From assembly GCA_029226085.1 (NCBI GenBank), contig JAQXXN010000094.1:1-39541 (forward strand): a DNA stretch of 39,541 nt, in the 5' to 3' direction. The number at the start of each line of letters is the position of its first letter. Position 1 is the first letter of the stretch. Below are positions 7,930 to 15,629 of the stretch, piece after piece. Source of the DNA: Thermoflexaceae bacterium. Lineage in GTDB: Bacteria; Bacillota; Clostridia; Lachnospirales; Lachnospiraceae. Position numbers and translations under genes: made by a program. The notes under the pieces were generated by a model, which did not search any database, was not told the DNA's origin, and saw only the letters and a program-made list of their open reading frames with translations.

Positions 7930-9036
7930 TTACTCCTCCTTTGACAGAATTGCTTCTTTTCTCTTCTGGTCCCTGGCTTTCTGCTGGATGTCAATAATCG
8001 TTCCAACAATTCCCTTTGGAATCAGGAATACAATAATAAGGATGATAATACCAAGCACTAACTTCCAGTATTGTGCAAAATCTGCTGAAATTCCTGAGAA
8101 TACTGAATTAAGCACCGTCTCTGCAATCTGTAAAACCAGTGTTCCGACCATTGCACCCGTAAGATTTCCACGTCCACCCACGGCAACCCATACGAGAACC
8201 AGTGTCGCCAGATTAATTCCCACTGCCGTAGAATTTACACTACCCTGTGTCCTTACATATAACACGCCGGCAAGTCCTGCCATTGCACCGGAAACCGTAT
8301 AAATCAACATCTTAAAAGCGGATGGCTTGTAACCAAAAAACGTAAGTCTTGATTCATTTTCCCTGACTGCCTGCAATACCTTTCCTATTCTGGAATGAAC
8401 AATCAGCATGCAGACTGCATATGCCAGCACAAGGAACAAGAGAATTACAAAATAAAATCCAAAATCATCCATTCTGTCCGCCTTGGAATCCGAAATCAAA
8501 GTACGGCTGATTACCGTAATACCGCTGTTACCATGTGTATATTTACTCTGATTAATGACAAATAACTCTGCCACACCGGAAAGCGCCAGTGTAATCAGTG
8601 AGAAGAATACACCCTGAATTTTTCCGGAAAACATGAAAAATCCAATGATTAAGGAAATGATTGCCGGCAGCAGTAATGCCATGATAAATGCACCTACCTC
8701 AGAGCTTAACGGAGCAAGAAACCATGGAAGCTTATCATATTCCACCCAGTCTGCCTGATTAATATAGGAACAGGCAATACCAATCATGTAACCTCCGGCA
8801 CCAAAAAGAAGACTGTGTCCCATGCTCATGAGACCCGTATAGCCCCATAAGAGATCCAGTGACAATGCAAAAATAATATACGCCATGATTCCGGACATTA
8901 CATAAATCCAGTACGTGCTGCTGCAAAATGGGAATATCAGAAGAAATAACAGGATTGCCATGTCAATGTAACGGTTTACCGGCAGATTTTTAAATGCTTT
9001 TAAAAGTGTATTTTTTGTATTTTTCGTCTGCTCCAT
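7930..9036 (-). CDS. urtC: ABC transporter permease, UrtC/LivM-like
   Basis: Inner-membrane permease with about ten hydrophobic segments and the family motifs GYTGLMSMGHSLLFGAGGY near the N terminus and SGAMAGLAGVLY past the middle. Length is about 368 residues, normal for LivM/UrtC. Three ATGs sit together (9045, 9042, 9036). The one at 9036 has AAGGAG nine bases ahead, while the other two are too close to it, so I chose 9036. The end of urtB overlaps the alternative starts by an ATGA, so the two permeases are coupled. Confidence 0.85.
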   Translation of the reverse strand: MEQTKNTKNTLLKAFKNLPVNRYIDMAILLFLLIFPFCSSTYWIYVMSGIMAYIIFALSLDLLWGYTGLMSMGHSLLFGAGGYMIGIACSYINQADWVEYDKLPWFLAPLSSEVGAFIMALLLPAIISLIIGFFMFSGKIQGVFFSLITLALSGVAELFVINQSKYTHGNSGITVISRTLISDSKADRMDDFGFYFVILLFLVLAYAVCMLIVHSRIGKVLQAVRENESRLTFFGYKPSAFKMLIYTVSGAMAGLAGVLYVRTQGSVNSTAVGINLATLVLVWVAVGGRGNLTGAMVGTLVLQIAETVLNSVFSGISADFAQYWKLVLGIIILIIVFLIPKGIVGTIIDIQQKARDQKRKEAILSKEE

Positions 9037-9041
9037 TTTCA

Positions 9042-9911
9042 TCATCTCCTTCCCTTAGGTGTAAACAGACCTTCTGGTTTGATACGGATAATGACAATTA
9101 CAACCAGAAGAACAATAATCTGTCCCATGATACTGTTGGAGAAACCACTGATTACCGCAATGGACTCCTGTATGATAAAGGAAGATGCAACCGTACCGAA
9201 TAACGATGACACACCACCCAGTACAACATTCATGAATGTATTAGTCAGCCAGCTCTCACCTAACGAATAAGTAACCGTTGAAAGCGGAGCGATTGCCGCA
9301 CCGGCAAGACCTGCAAGACCCATGCCGTGGGAAAAGGTAATGGTATCAACTTTTCTGGTATCAATGCCAAGACAATTTGTCATGGTACGATTCTGTGTTG
9401 TGGAACGGATTTTACGTCCCATTGTTGTCTTATTTATGAAAACAAGTGTGCCTGCCAGTGCCAGAATGGAAATCAGGCACAACACCAGTTTGTAGGATTC
9501 AATATAAACCGGTCCGATATGCAGAACTGCCGTAATCGGGTAAGCAACCTGCTTGTAGGATTTTCCAAATAAAATAAGTGCCAGCTGTTTCATGATAATG
9601 GAAATAGCATATGTGGCAAGAAGCGTTTCTGCCATTTTTCCATAGAAATGACAGATAACGGTTTTTTCAATCACCATACCAAATAAAAATGATATGACAT
9701 AGGCAAGTATTAAAGTAATAACAAACGGAATATGTAATACGGAATACAGATAATAACACATGAATGCACCTGCCATCAGCATTTCTGTGTGTGCAAGGTT
9801 TACTACCTTCATGTAACCCATGATAATAACTAAACCAAGTGAGGTAAGAAGCAGGACAAATGCACTACATGCACCTGAGACCAGCAGCTGTCCGATTAAA
9901 GCTCCATCCAT
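9042..9911 (-). CDS. urtB: ABC transporter permease, UrtB/LivH-like
   Basis: Inner-membrane permease, first of the pair forming the channel with the UrtC-like protein. The motif GYMKVVNLAHTEMLMAGAF is the LivH/UrtB signature, and about eight hydrophobic segments are visible. ATG 9911 (MDGALIGQ) is preferred because GGAGGAG lies upstream; the longer frame to 9941 would run through that Shine-Dalgarno sequence. An intercistronic hairpin separates it from the upstream binding-protein gene. UrtB proteins of cyanobacteria and proteobacteria are often longer because of an N-terminal extension; this one is the short form. Confidence 0.85.
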   Translation of the reverse strand: MDGALIGQLLVSGACSAFVLLLTSLGLVIIMGYMKVVNLAHTEMLMAGAFMCYYLYSVLHIPFVITLILAYVISFLFGMVIEKTVICHFYGKMAETLLATYAISIIMKQLALILFGKSYKQVAYPITAVLHIGPVYIESYKLVLCLISILALAGTLVFINKTTMGRKIRSTTQNRTMTNCLGIDTRKVDTITFSHGMGLAGLAGAAIAPLSTVTYSLGESWLTNTFMNVVLGGVSSLFGTVASSFIIQESIAVISGFSNSIMGQIIVLLVVIVIIRIKPEGLFTPKGRR

Positions 9912-9961
9912 GGGAACTCCTCCTTTCTTCTGGTAACGCAAATCCTATCATTTTTAATACC

Positions 9962-9990
9962 GGGTGGGAAATACACTGTATCTCCCACCC
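9962..9990 (-). other. Intercistronic hairpin between urtA and urtB
   Basis: GGGTGGGA/TCCCACCC forms eight perfect pairs, continued inward by a G-T and four more pairs around an AGT loop, 13 pairs in all. In the transcribed direction it is followed by CGGTATTAAAAATG, which has no T run. It is therefore more likely to stabilise the upstream binding-protein message or lower downstream expression than to be a full terminator. Confidence 0.65.
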
Positions 9991-10025
9991 TTTCTTAATA
10001 TAATTTCTTATAATTATCCAAAACC

Positions 10026-11213
10026 TTATTTGGTTGGTTCCGGCTTAATCACATCATCACTTTCAAAAACTGTCTTAATTGTACCGTCAGCCTGTACAAG
10101 ACCGATTCTTGCCTTGCAGTAGATGTGGTTGTTATCACCGTCAACCATAATGGTACCCTGTGGTGCATCAAAACTGATTCCTGCAAAATTACCCATGATA
10201 TTTTTTGTTGTTATATCATCACCGCATTTTTCCAGAGACTTGGAAAGTAAATATACTGCATCATAAGTTGCTTCACCAACTGCCGTAACTGCTGCCGACT
10301 TTGCTTCACCGTACTTTGCACCGTAAGCAGAAAGGAATGCCTTATTGGCATCGGACTCAATGGAATTAAAGTAGTTTACAGATGCATATGTATTGGCCGC
10401 TGCACTTCCCAGTGCTGTTGAGAAAGATTCATCCATGATGAAGGATGCAATGGTATATTTCTCTGAAAGGCCTGCTGCCGCAAACTGTGTATAGAAAGCT
10501 GTACCACTGTCACCGTTTAAGTTCGCATAGATAACACATCCTTCATCACCGCATGTAGACTTAATCTTTGCAATAATATCGGAAAACTCTGTAACATCAG
10601 AAGAAACCAGTTCATTTCCTACTACCTTGCCGCCAAGACTGTTAATCAGTGCTTCTGCCTGTGCGTTAATTCCCTGTGCATATGTAGTATCTGTTCCTAA
10701 CAGATAGAAGTTATGGGAAACATTTTCAAAAAGGTATGGTACGAAATAGTCACCCTGCTGATTCGGTACACATCCGGTATAAATTACATAGTCATTTGGT
10801 TCCTCTCCTTCATAGAATGTAGGATAAACCAATGGAATTTCATACTCTTCAAGAATCGGTTCTACCGCAACACGGGATGCTGAAGTATAAAGACCCACAA
10901 TGGCTGTCACATCATCCTGAAGAATCATTTCCTTTACAACCTTAACGGCTGTATCCGGATCCGTTGCATAATCCTTAACCACATATTCAATCTTCTTTCC
11001 GTTAATGCCGCCTGCTGCATTAATCTCTTCGATTGCAAGAACTGCGGAGTTATACATGCATTCTTCCGTGATGGCTGTACCGCCGGTCAGTGAGAATACA
11101 AGACCGATTTTAATGGAATCCGAAGAACCACTCTTTTTACCACATCCGGCAAATACGGATACTGTCATCGTCATTACCATGAGTAACGCAATCATTTTAA
11201 TAAACTTTTTCAT
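10026..11213 (-). CDS. urtA: Urea/amide-type substrate-binding lipoprotein, UrtA-like
   Basis: Extracellular binding lipoprotein that delivers substrate to the UrtBCDE importer. A lysine-rich start, hydrophobic segment and lipobox FAGC with lipidated C24 are visible, followed by a Gly/Ser/Lys linker. The body has the type I periplasmic-binding (Leu/Ile/Val-BP) fold signatures: IKIGLVFSLTG, AIEEINAAGGINGKKIE and LYTSASRVAVEPILEE. The YEGEEPN and CVPNQQGDY motifs and the ANLNGDSGTAFY block resemble UrtA/FmdD proteins rather than LivJ. AAGGAGG precedes the ATG. No urease genes are in view; the companions are cytosine-deaminase-family enzymes, so the ligand may be a nucleobase-like or creatinine-like compound instead of urea. 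Confidence 0.82.
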   Translation of the reverse strand: MKKFIKMIALLMVMTMTVSVFAGCGKKSGSSDSIKIGLVFSLTGGTAITEECMYNSAVLAIEEINAAGGINGKKIEYVVKDYATDPDTAVKVVKEMILQDDVTAIVGLYTSASRVAVEPILEEYEIPLVYPTFYEGEEPNDYVIYTGCVPNQQGDYFVPYLFENVSHNFYLLGTDTTYAQGINAQAEALINSLGGKVVGNELVSSDVTEFSDIIAKIKSTCGDEGCVIYANLNGDSGTAFYTQFAAAGLSEKYTIASFIMDESFSTALGSAAANTYASVNYFNSIESDANKAFLSAYGAKYGEAKSAAVTAVGEATYDAVYLLSKSLEKCGDDITTKNIMGNFAGISFDAPQGTIMVDGDNNHIYCKARIGLVQADGTIKTVFESDDVIKPEPTK

Positions 11214-11283
11214 AAACTTTTCCTCCTTATGATGTAATGTGTTTTATGTAAGCATTGAAAAATCAATGACTTTTTTAATATCT

Positions 11284-12549
11284 TTAAAAACTTACTTCTG
11301 CCCGTACCGGTTCCTTCCTTGAGATAATCTTACCGTTGTGAACGGAAAGAAGTACCGGACTCTGAAATCTTAAAACCTCTAAGTCATCTTTTCCGTCAAG
11401 CAGAATGAAATTGGCATCTTTACCTGTTTCTATTCCGTATTCGCTGTCCTTAAGACACAAGTTCCTTGCACCGTTTGTGGAAATCAAATCCAGACAGTGG
11501 CTTAAATCCTCATATCCTGTCATCTGCGCCACATGAACTCCCATTTCCAGTACCCGAAGGAGATTACCGACTCCCAGCGGATACCACGGATCCGATATGG
11601 AATCCTGTCCCAGCGCCACATTCATGCCCGCGTGGGTCAATTCCTTGATTCTTGTCAGTCCGCGGCGCTTTGGAAAAGTATCAATTCTTCCCTGCAGATG
11701 CGTACTTGCCGGCGGACAGGAATTAAACCGGATGCCGGAATCCTTAAGGAGACGGAACAGCTTGCTGCAATATGCATCATTATAGGAACCCATGGCACAG
11801 GTATGTGCCGCAACGGTTCTTTCTCCCCATCCTCTCTCCCATGCAGTTGTTGCAAGTACTTCCAGAAATCTCGACTGTCCGTCATCAATCTCATCACAAT
11901 GCACATCCACGCAGGCATCATATTTTTCTGCCAGGTCAAAGATAAATTTTATGGATTCCAGACCATATTCCCTTGTATATTCATAATGAGGAATACCACC
12001 TACACAATCCATTCCCATGTCCATTGCCCGAATCATTAATTCCCTGCCATTCTTTAAGGAAATGATTCCGTTCTGAGGAAATGCAATGGTCTGAATCTCG
12101 ATGATTCCCTTCATTTCCTCTTTTAGTTCTTCCAGCGCACAGACACCCTTAAAGGATGTTTCAGTTACATCCACATGAGTACGCACAAACTGGACTCCAT
12201 GTTCTGCCATCAGTCTTAAAGCTGCCCTGGCACGTTCTTTTATTTCAGATACTGCTAACGGCTGTGTGGTCTTATATTCATCCCATGTACTGATTCCTTC
12301 GAATAATGTTCCTGACATGTTATAATGCGGAATTCCTGCCGTAAGCACACAATCAAGGTGAATATGCGGCTCCACAAAAGGAGGCATCATCATCCTGCCT
12401 TTGGCATCAAATTCTTCAGCATTAAGCCCTTCGTCATCTGCAACTTTGCTGTCTTCCTTGTGCTGTACAATTTCTGTAAATTTGCCGTCAGCACATGCCA
12501 CGTCATACAAGCCTTCCCGGCCTCTGATTCTGCAATTCTTAATTCTCAT
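11284..12549 (-). CDS. Cytosine-deaminase-family amidohydrolase (copy 1)
   Basis: Metal-dependent cytoplasmic amidohydrolase closely following E. coli CodA in length (421 residues) and motifs: EPHIHLD with metal ligands H62 and H64, FPQ with substrate-contacting Q159, HCDE with H217 and E220, AAHTCAM with H249, and QDSISDPWYPLG with D316. CodA has HDD at the last site; here it is QDS, so the metal/catalytic Asp is kept while the substrate-contacting Asp314 is replaced by Ser317. That argues for a substrate other than, or besides, cytosine (isocytosine, creatinine or a related cyclic amidine). The ATG overlaps the stop of the pucR-like gene by four bases. The substrate remains unknown. Confidence 0.85.
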   Translation of the reverse strand: MRIKNCRIRGREGLYDVACADGKFTEIVQHKEDSKVADDEGLNAEEFDAKGRMMMPPFVEPHIHLDCVLTAGIPHYNMSGTLFEGISTWDEYKTTQPLAVSEIKERARAALRLMAEHGVQFVRTHVDVTETSFKGVCALEELKEEMKGIIEIQTIAFPQNGIISLKNGRELMIRAMDMGMDCVGGIPHYEYTREYGLESIKFIFDLAEKYDACVDVHCDEIDDGQSRFLEVLATTAWERGWGERTVAAHTCAMGSYNDAYCSKLFRLLKDSGIRFNSCPPASTHLQGRIDTFPKRRGLTRIKELTHAGMNVALGQDSISDPWYPLGVGNLLRVLEMGVHVAQMTGYEDLSHCLDLISTNGARNLCLKDSEYGIETGKDANFILLDGKDDLEVLRFQSPVLLSVHNGKIISRKEPVRAEVSF

Positions 12550-13310
12550 GAGACTGCTCCCTTCTGCCCACAGGCAAATGTGTCATAGTATTCCAATACT
12601 TTAAAAACATTGCAATACTCGTTGCGAACCTCCACCTCATTTACATTTTCATTCAATAACAGATTAATTTTTTTCATCCGGTTTATCATGGTGTTACGGT
12701 GAATATACATTTTTTGTGCCGCATGCAACAAATCATTTCCGCAATCCAGAAAGCATTTTAGTGTTTTCACGTATTCACTTCCCGTAACCCTGTCCGCCTC
12801 TTCTAACGGCTGGATTTTCTGAAAACAATAGGAGAGAACTTCTTCCTTTGATTCATTTTGTAAAATCAGCTCCAACAATGATTCCGCCTTAAATCTTCCG
12901 TGTTCCTTATTTTTTATCTGATCCTCCATGATAAACTTGGAGATTTCCCGTGTGATGTCAATTAATTTCATAAGAAACGGTATTTTAAATAACGGAATGG
13001 CATTGTCATTGGCATATCGTATTACGGAACGGGGAATGTTCTTAATGTAATCTTCCCCAATCAGCATAACCACTCCGGCAATCTTATTCTTCACAGCCTC
13101 TTCCATCAGTGTGAGTAATCCCTGTTCGGAAATATCTTCCTTTGCCCCGATTACAAATACCAGCTCACCGCCGTGAATCCACTCGGTAATGGTATCCATG
13201 TTTTTAATGAATGGCCATGTAACCACATTGTCCAGTCCGCCTGCTCCACCTAAAAGTCTTAATCTCTTACAGGTTTCCAGTTCCATGATATCTCTGCATG
13301 TAACAGCCAA
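12546..13310 (-). CDS. Short PucR-family transcriptional regulator
   Basis: Regulator with a PucR-type N-terminal domain (about residues 1-130, beginning AVTCRDIMELE and containing GGLDNVVTW, GELVFVIGA and AGVVMLIG) and a C-terminal PucR/CdaR helix-turn-helix (about 190-235, including DLLHAAQKMYIHRNTMINR). Classical PucR, the purine-catabolism regulator of Bacillus, is about twice as long; the GGDEF-like middle domain is missing here. The start is TTG with AGAGGTG upstream, which matches the usual family start. It sits between the two deaminase genes, suggesting control of this operon in response to a nitrogenous substrate. The tandem operators before copy 2 are the obvious candidate targets (inference). 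Confidence 0.82.
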   Translation of the reverse strand: MAVTCRDIMELETCKRLRLLGGAGGLDNVVTWPFIKNMDTITEWIHGGELVFVIGAKEDISEQGLLTLMEEAVKNKIAGVVMLIGEDYIKNIPRSVIRYANDNAIPLFKIPFLMKLIDITREISKFIMEDQIKNKEHGRFKAESLLELILQNESKEEVLSYCFQKIQPLEEADRVTGSEYVKTLKCFLDCGNDLLHAAQKMYIHRNTMINRMKKINLLLNENVNEVEVRNEYCNVFKVLEYYDTFACGQKGAVS

Positions 13311-13350
13311 TGTCCAACACCTCTTTTTTTAAGTTACGGTATATTACGGA

Positions 13351-14598
13351 TTAAAACGGTTCTTTTATGATTTCTTCCGGCTTCTTTTCAATAATGTTCT
13401 TTCCGTTGTGAACGGAAAGAATCACATGAGCACGTTCCCTTATGGCGGTCAGCTCATCCGAGGCATCCAGCACGATAAAGGAAGCTTTATTTCCTTTCTT
13501 TAATTCATAACCGTCTGTTATGGATAATGTTTTTGCACCATTTATTGTAATAAAATCAAGACCGCTTTGAATCTGTTCCATACTCATCATGTGTCCAAGA
13601 TGCAGACCAAAGTCTACCTGATGAATCAGATTACCGTTTCCTAACGGATACCACGGGTCGGAAATGGAATCCTGTGCAAAGCTCACATTGCATCCTGCCT
13701 CCACCAGTTCATCAATCCTTGTGATTCCTCTTCTTCTTGGATAGCTGTCATATCTTCCCTGCAAATAGCAGTTTTCTGTAGGACAGGACACAAAATTGAT
13801 TCCTGCCTTTTTGAACTTACTCATCATCTTAAAAGCATAAGCATTATTATAAGAACTCATTGCACAGGTATGACTTGCGGTTGCCCTGCTGCCAACTCCC
13901 GTATAATATGCCTCAGCCGCAATGTTTTCCACAAATCTCGATTCCGCATCATCCGTTTCATCACAGTGAATATCCAAAAGCCTGTCATACTTTACTGCCA
14001 GTTCAAAAGCCTTCTTTACGGATTTTTCACCAAGCTCCTTCGTGAATTCATAATGTGGAATACCGCCAACCACGTCTGCTCCCATCTTAAGAGCCTCTTC
14101 CACCAGCTCTGCGCCACCCTTATATGCGAAGTACCCTTCCTGTGGAAAAGCAATCAGCTGCAAATAAAGATAATCCTTAACCTCTTCCTTAACCTCAAGC
14201 ATTGCTTTAAGTGCCGTAAGATTCGGATCTGTTACATCCACATGGGTACGGATGTACTGGACACCGTTTCTCATCTCTGCCTTAATACCCTTATAGGCTC
14301 TGTCCTTAATATCCTGAACCGTTAGGACACTCTTGGAATCCGACCATTTGTCAATCGCTTCAAAAAGTGTTCCCGAACCGATTTCTTCCTTAGGAACATC
14401 TGCGGTATGAATATAATCCAGATGGATATGGGATTCCACATAAGGCTCGCAGACAAGTCTTCCATTAAGATTCTTTTCTTCCTCTGCCGGAAGTGTTAAT
14501 GTGCCCGCCGGTACTATGTCATGCACGGTTTCATTGTCCACCCAGATATCAAACAACCCTGTTTTATGTCTTAATTTTGCATTCCTATATACTTTCAT
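13351..14598 (-). CDS. Cytosine-deaminase-family amidohydrolase (copy 2)
   Basis: Paralogue of the enzyme encoded downstream, 415 residues, first gene of the operon. Catalytic positions: ESHIHLD with H57 and H59, FPQ Q153, HCDE H211/E214, ASHTCAM H243, and FAQDSISDPWYPLG D310/S311. As in copy 1, the CodA HDD motif is QDS. Copy 1 has EPHIHLD while this copy has ESHIHLD, and the segments that line the substrate pocket also differ (CPTENCYLQGR here against CPPASTHLQGR), so the two may act on different or successive substrates. AGGAGG lies six bases before the ATG. Expression is likely governed by the promoter, operators and leader hairpin upstream. Confidence 0.85.
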   Translation of the reverse strand: MKVYRNAKLRHKTGLFDIWVDNETVHDIVPAGTLTLPAEEEKNLNGRLVCEPYVESHIHLDYIHTADVPKEEIGSGTLFEAIDKWSDSKSVLTVQDIKDRAYKGIKAEMRNGVQYIRTHVDVTDPNLTALKAMLEVKEEVKDYLYLQLIAFPQEGYFAYKGGAELVEEALKMGADVVGGIPHYEFTKELGEKSVKKAFELAVKYDRLLDIHCDETDDAESRFVENIAAEAYYTGVGSRATASHTCAMSSYNNAYAFKMMSKFKKAGINFVSCPTENCYLQGRYDSYPRRRGITRIDELVEAGCNVSFAQDSISDPWYPLGNGNLIHQVDFGLHLGHMMSMEQIQSGLDFITINGAKTLSITDGYELKKGNKASFIVLDASDELTAIRERAHVILSVHNGKNIIEKKPEEIIKEPF

Positions 14599-14626
14599 GT
14601 TAACGCCTCCTGTTTATGAAAATGAA

Positions 14627-14661
14627 AAAGGCGCCGGATTCTTTCTGAATCTAACGCCTTT
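14627..14661 (-). terminator. Attenuator-like terminator in the leader of the deaminase/transporter operon
   Basis: In minus-strand RNA, AAAGGCGTTAGATTC pairs with GAATCCGGCGCCTTT around an AGAAA loop (15 positions, two G-T wobbles, one A-C mismatch), directly followed by two further T, giving a run of five. It begins about 20 bases after the predicted start of transcription and ends about 28 bases before the ATG. The 3' arm CGCCTTT can instead pair with GGAGGCG at the ribosome binding site, so it could also control translation. Confidence 0.65.
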
Positions 14662-14689
14662 GTTAAATGTTTCGGATGAATTTTACTTG

Positions 14690-14718
14690 ATTTTATGACA
14701 AAAAAGTTCTTCTGTCAA
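14690..14718 (-). promoter_or_regulatory. Sigma-A promoter of the deaminase/urt-like operon
   Basis: On the minus strand, TTGACA (14718-14713) and TAAAAT (14695-14690) are separated by exactly 17 bases. The -35 box overlaps the last two bases of the proximal operator. Predicted transcription start is near 14683. Confidence 0.8.
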
Positions 14719-14735
14719 TGTGCACTGTGCACATT
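14717..14735. promoter_or_regulatory. Operator O1, perfect 9-1-9 inverted repeat
   Basis: AATGTGCACTGTGCACATT is a perfect inverted repeat with a single central base. It abuts and slightly overlaps the -35 box of the minus-strand operon promoter, a position suited to a repressor or a class II activator. Confidence 0.72.
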
Positions 14736-14750
14736 TAATAACTTTTTCGC

Positions 14751-14765
14751 TGTGCACCATGCACA
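14751..14765. promoter_or_regulatory. Operator O2, second copy of the TGTGCA motif
   Basis: TGTGCACCATGCACA repeats the TGTGCA/TGCACA half-sites of O1. Its centre lies 32 bp from that of O1, three helical turns, so bound dimers would face the same side of the DNA. It also lies upstream of the plus-strand promoter at 14804. Confidence 0.65.
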
Positions 14766-14803
14766 TTTCGTCATCCCAAACCCATGTTTTTCCACTAATG
14801 CAA

Positions 14804-14833
14804 TTGACAAATTTTCTTTTTCACTGATATTAT
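14804..14833 (+). promoter_or_regulatory. Promoter of the cytidylate-kinase-like gene
   Basis: TTGACA at 14804-14809 and TATTAT at 14828-14833 with an 18-base spacer, about 30 bases before the ATG. It diverges from the deaminase operon promoter. Confidence 0.6.
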
Positions 14834-14864
14834 TACACTTATAATACCAATGGAGGTGCTTGCC

Positions 14865-15509
14865 ATGAAAAATTATGTTATTACCATCGCCCGTGGCTAC
14901 GGCAGCGGCGGAAGCCATATTGCAAAACAGCTTTCCGCAGATTTAAATATACCTTATTATGATACGGAAATTCTTACAATGGCTTCTGAACTAAGCGGAA
15001 TCAACGAAAGTTTTTTCTTTGAAGCAAACGAGAAAATCAGCAAAGGCCAGCTTACTTTCTCCAGCAAACAGAAAAATGACTATCTCTGGAATGTGGTTCC
15101 CCCACAGGACAAGAGGTATCTTTCCAATGAAAACTTATTCGCATACCAGGCAAAAGTTATTTTAAATCTTGCATCAGCCGGTAACCCTTCCTGCATTATC
15201 GTAGGCAAGGCTGCAAATTTTATTCTGCGTACTTTTCCGAATGTCTTAAAGCTTAACATACAGGCTCCGGTTGAAAAATGTGTTTATAACATCATGGACC
15301 GTCTTGTAGTTGAACAAAAGGAAGCCCAGAAAGCCATTGAACAGACAGACCAGTACAGAAAAAATTACTATAAATATTACACGGGCCGCGAATGGCTTGA
15401 TCCTACGGAATACGATTTATCCATCAATACGGGAAGCATTTCCGAACCGGATGCCGCACGTATGATTGAAATGATTCTGAAAGACCGTTTCCCACAATGT
15501 TTTGAATAG
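14865..15509 (+). CDS. Cytidylate-kinase-like family protein
   Basis: P-loop nucleotide kinase-like protein of the clostridial cytidylate-kinase-like family. The N terminus reads ITIARGYGSGGSHIAKQLS, a glycine-rich ATP-binding loop of the form G-x-G-S-G-G-S; NIPYYDTEIL follows at about residue 30, and SCIIVGKAANFIL lies near the middle. About 214 residues. I start at ATG 14865 because the earlier in-frame ATG at 14850 overlaps the Shine-Dalgarno sequence GGAGGTG. True cytidylate kinases phosphorylate CMP in pyrimidine salvage; these relatives are common in Lachnospiraceae and their substrates are not established. It is divergent from the deaminase operon and shares its operator region, which hints at joint control. 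Confidence 0.78.
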   Translation: MKNYVITIARGYGSGGSHIAKQLSADLNIPYYDTEILTMASELSGINESFFFEANEKISKGQLTFSSKQKNDYLWNVVPPQDKRYLSNENLFAYQAKVILNLASAGNPSCIIVGKAANFILRTFPNVLKLNIQAPVEKCVYNIMDRLVVEQKEAQKAIEQTDQYRKNYYKYYTGREWLDPTEYDLSINTGSISEPDAARMIEMILKDRFPQCFE

Positions 15510-15530
15510 ATTTATAACTTCCTACCCCTC

Positions 15531-15565
15531 CCGGCAGACGAAACCCTGCCGGGAATTTTCTTACT
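15531..15565 (+). terminator. Intrinsic terminator after the cytidylate-kinase-like gene
   Basis: CCCGGCAG pairs with CTGCCGGG (15531-15538 with 15547-15554) around an eight-base loop and is followed by AATTTTCTT, a typical strong terminator. Confidence 0.85.
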
Positions 15566-15587
15566 TCTCTTTCCTTCTTGTCCCATA

Positions 15588-15601
15588 TTTGGTATAATTA
15601 A
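15588..15601 (+). promoter_or_regulatory. Extended -10 promoter of the moxR operon
   Basis: TGGTATAAT, a TGN extended -10 with a consensus TATAAT, lies about 30 bases before the moxR start. No good -35 box is visible, which extended -10 promoters can tolerate. Confidence 0.45.
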
Positions 15602-15629
15602 TATATTATTAAATTTAGGAGAACAACAC

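Noticed and set aside
7841..8302. 153-codon plus-strand reading frame
   Set aside because: Antisense to the UrtC-like permease and the UrtD start; its composition reflects the complement of membrane helices.
6465..11213. A proven urea transporter
   Set aside because: The family resemblance is to UrtABCDE, but no urease or urea-related gene is present and the linked enzymes are deaminases, so the substrate is left open.
11533..12039. 168-codon plus-strand reading frame
   Set aside because: It lies wholly antisense to the first deaminase gene, which has every catalytic motif; a shadow frame.
13870..14325. 151-codon plus-strand reading frame
   Set aside because: Antisense to the second deaminase gene, with no ribosome binding site.
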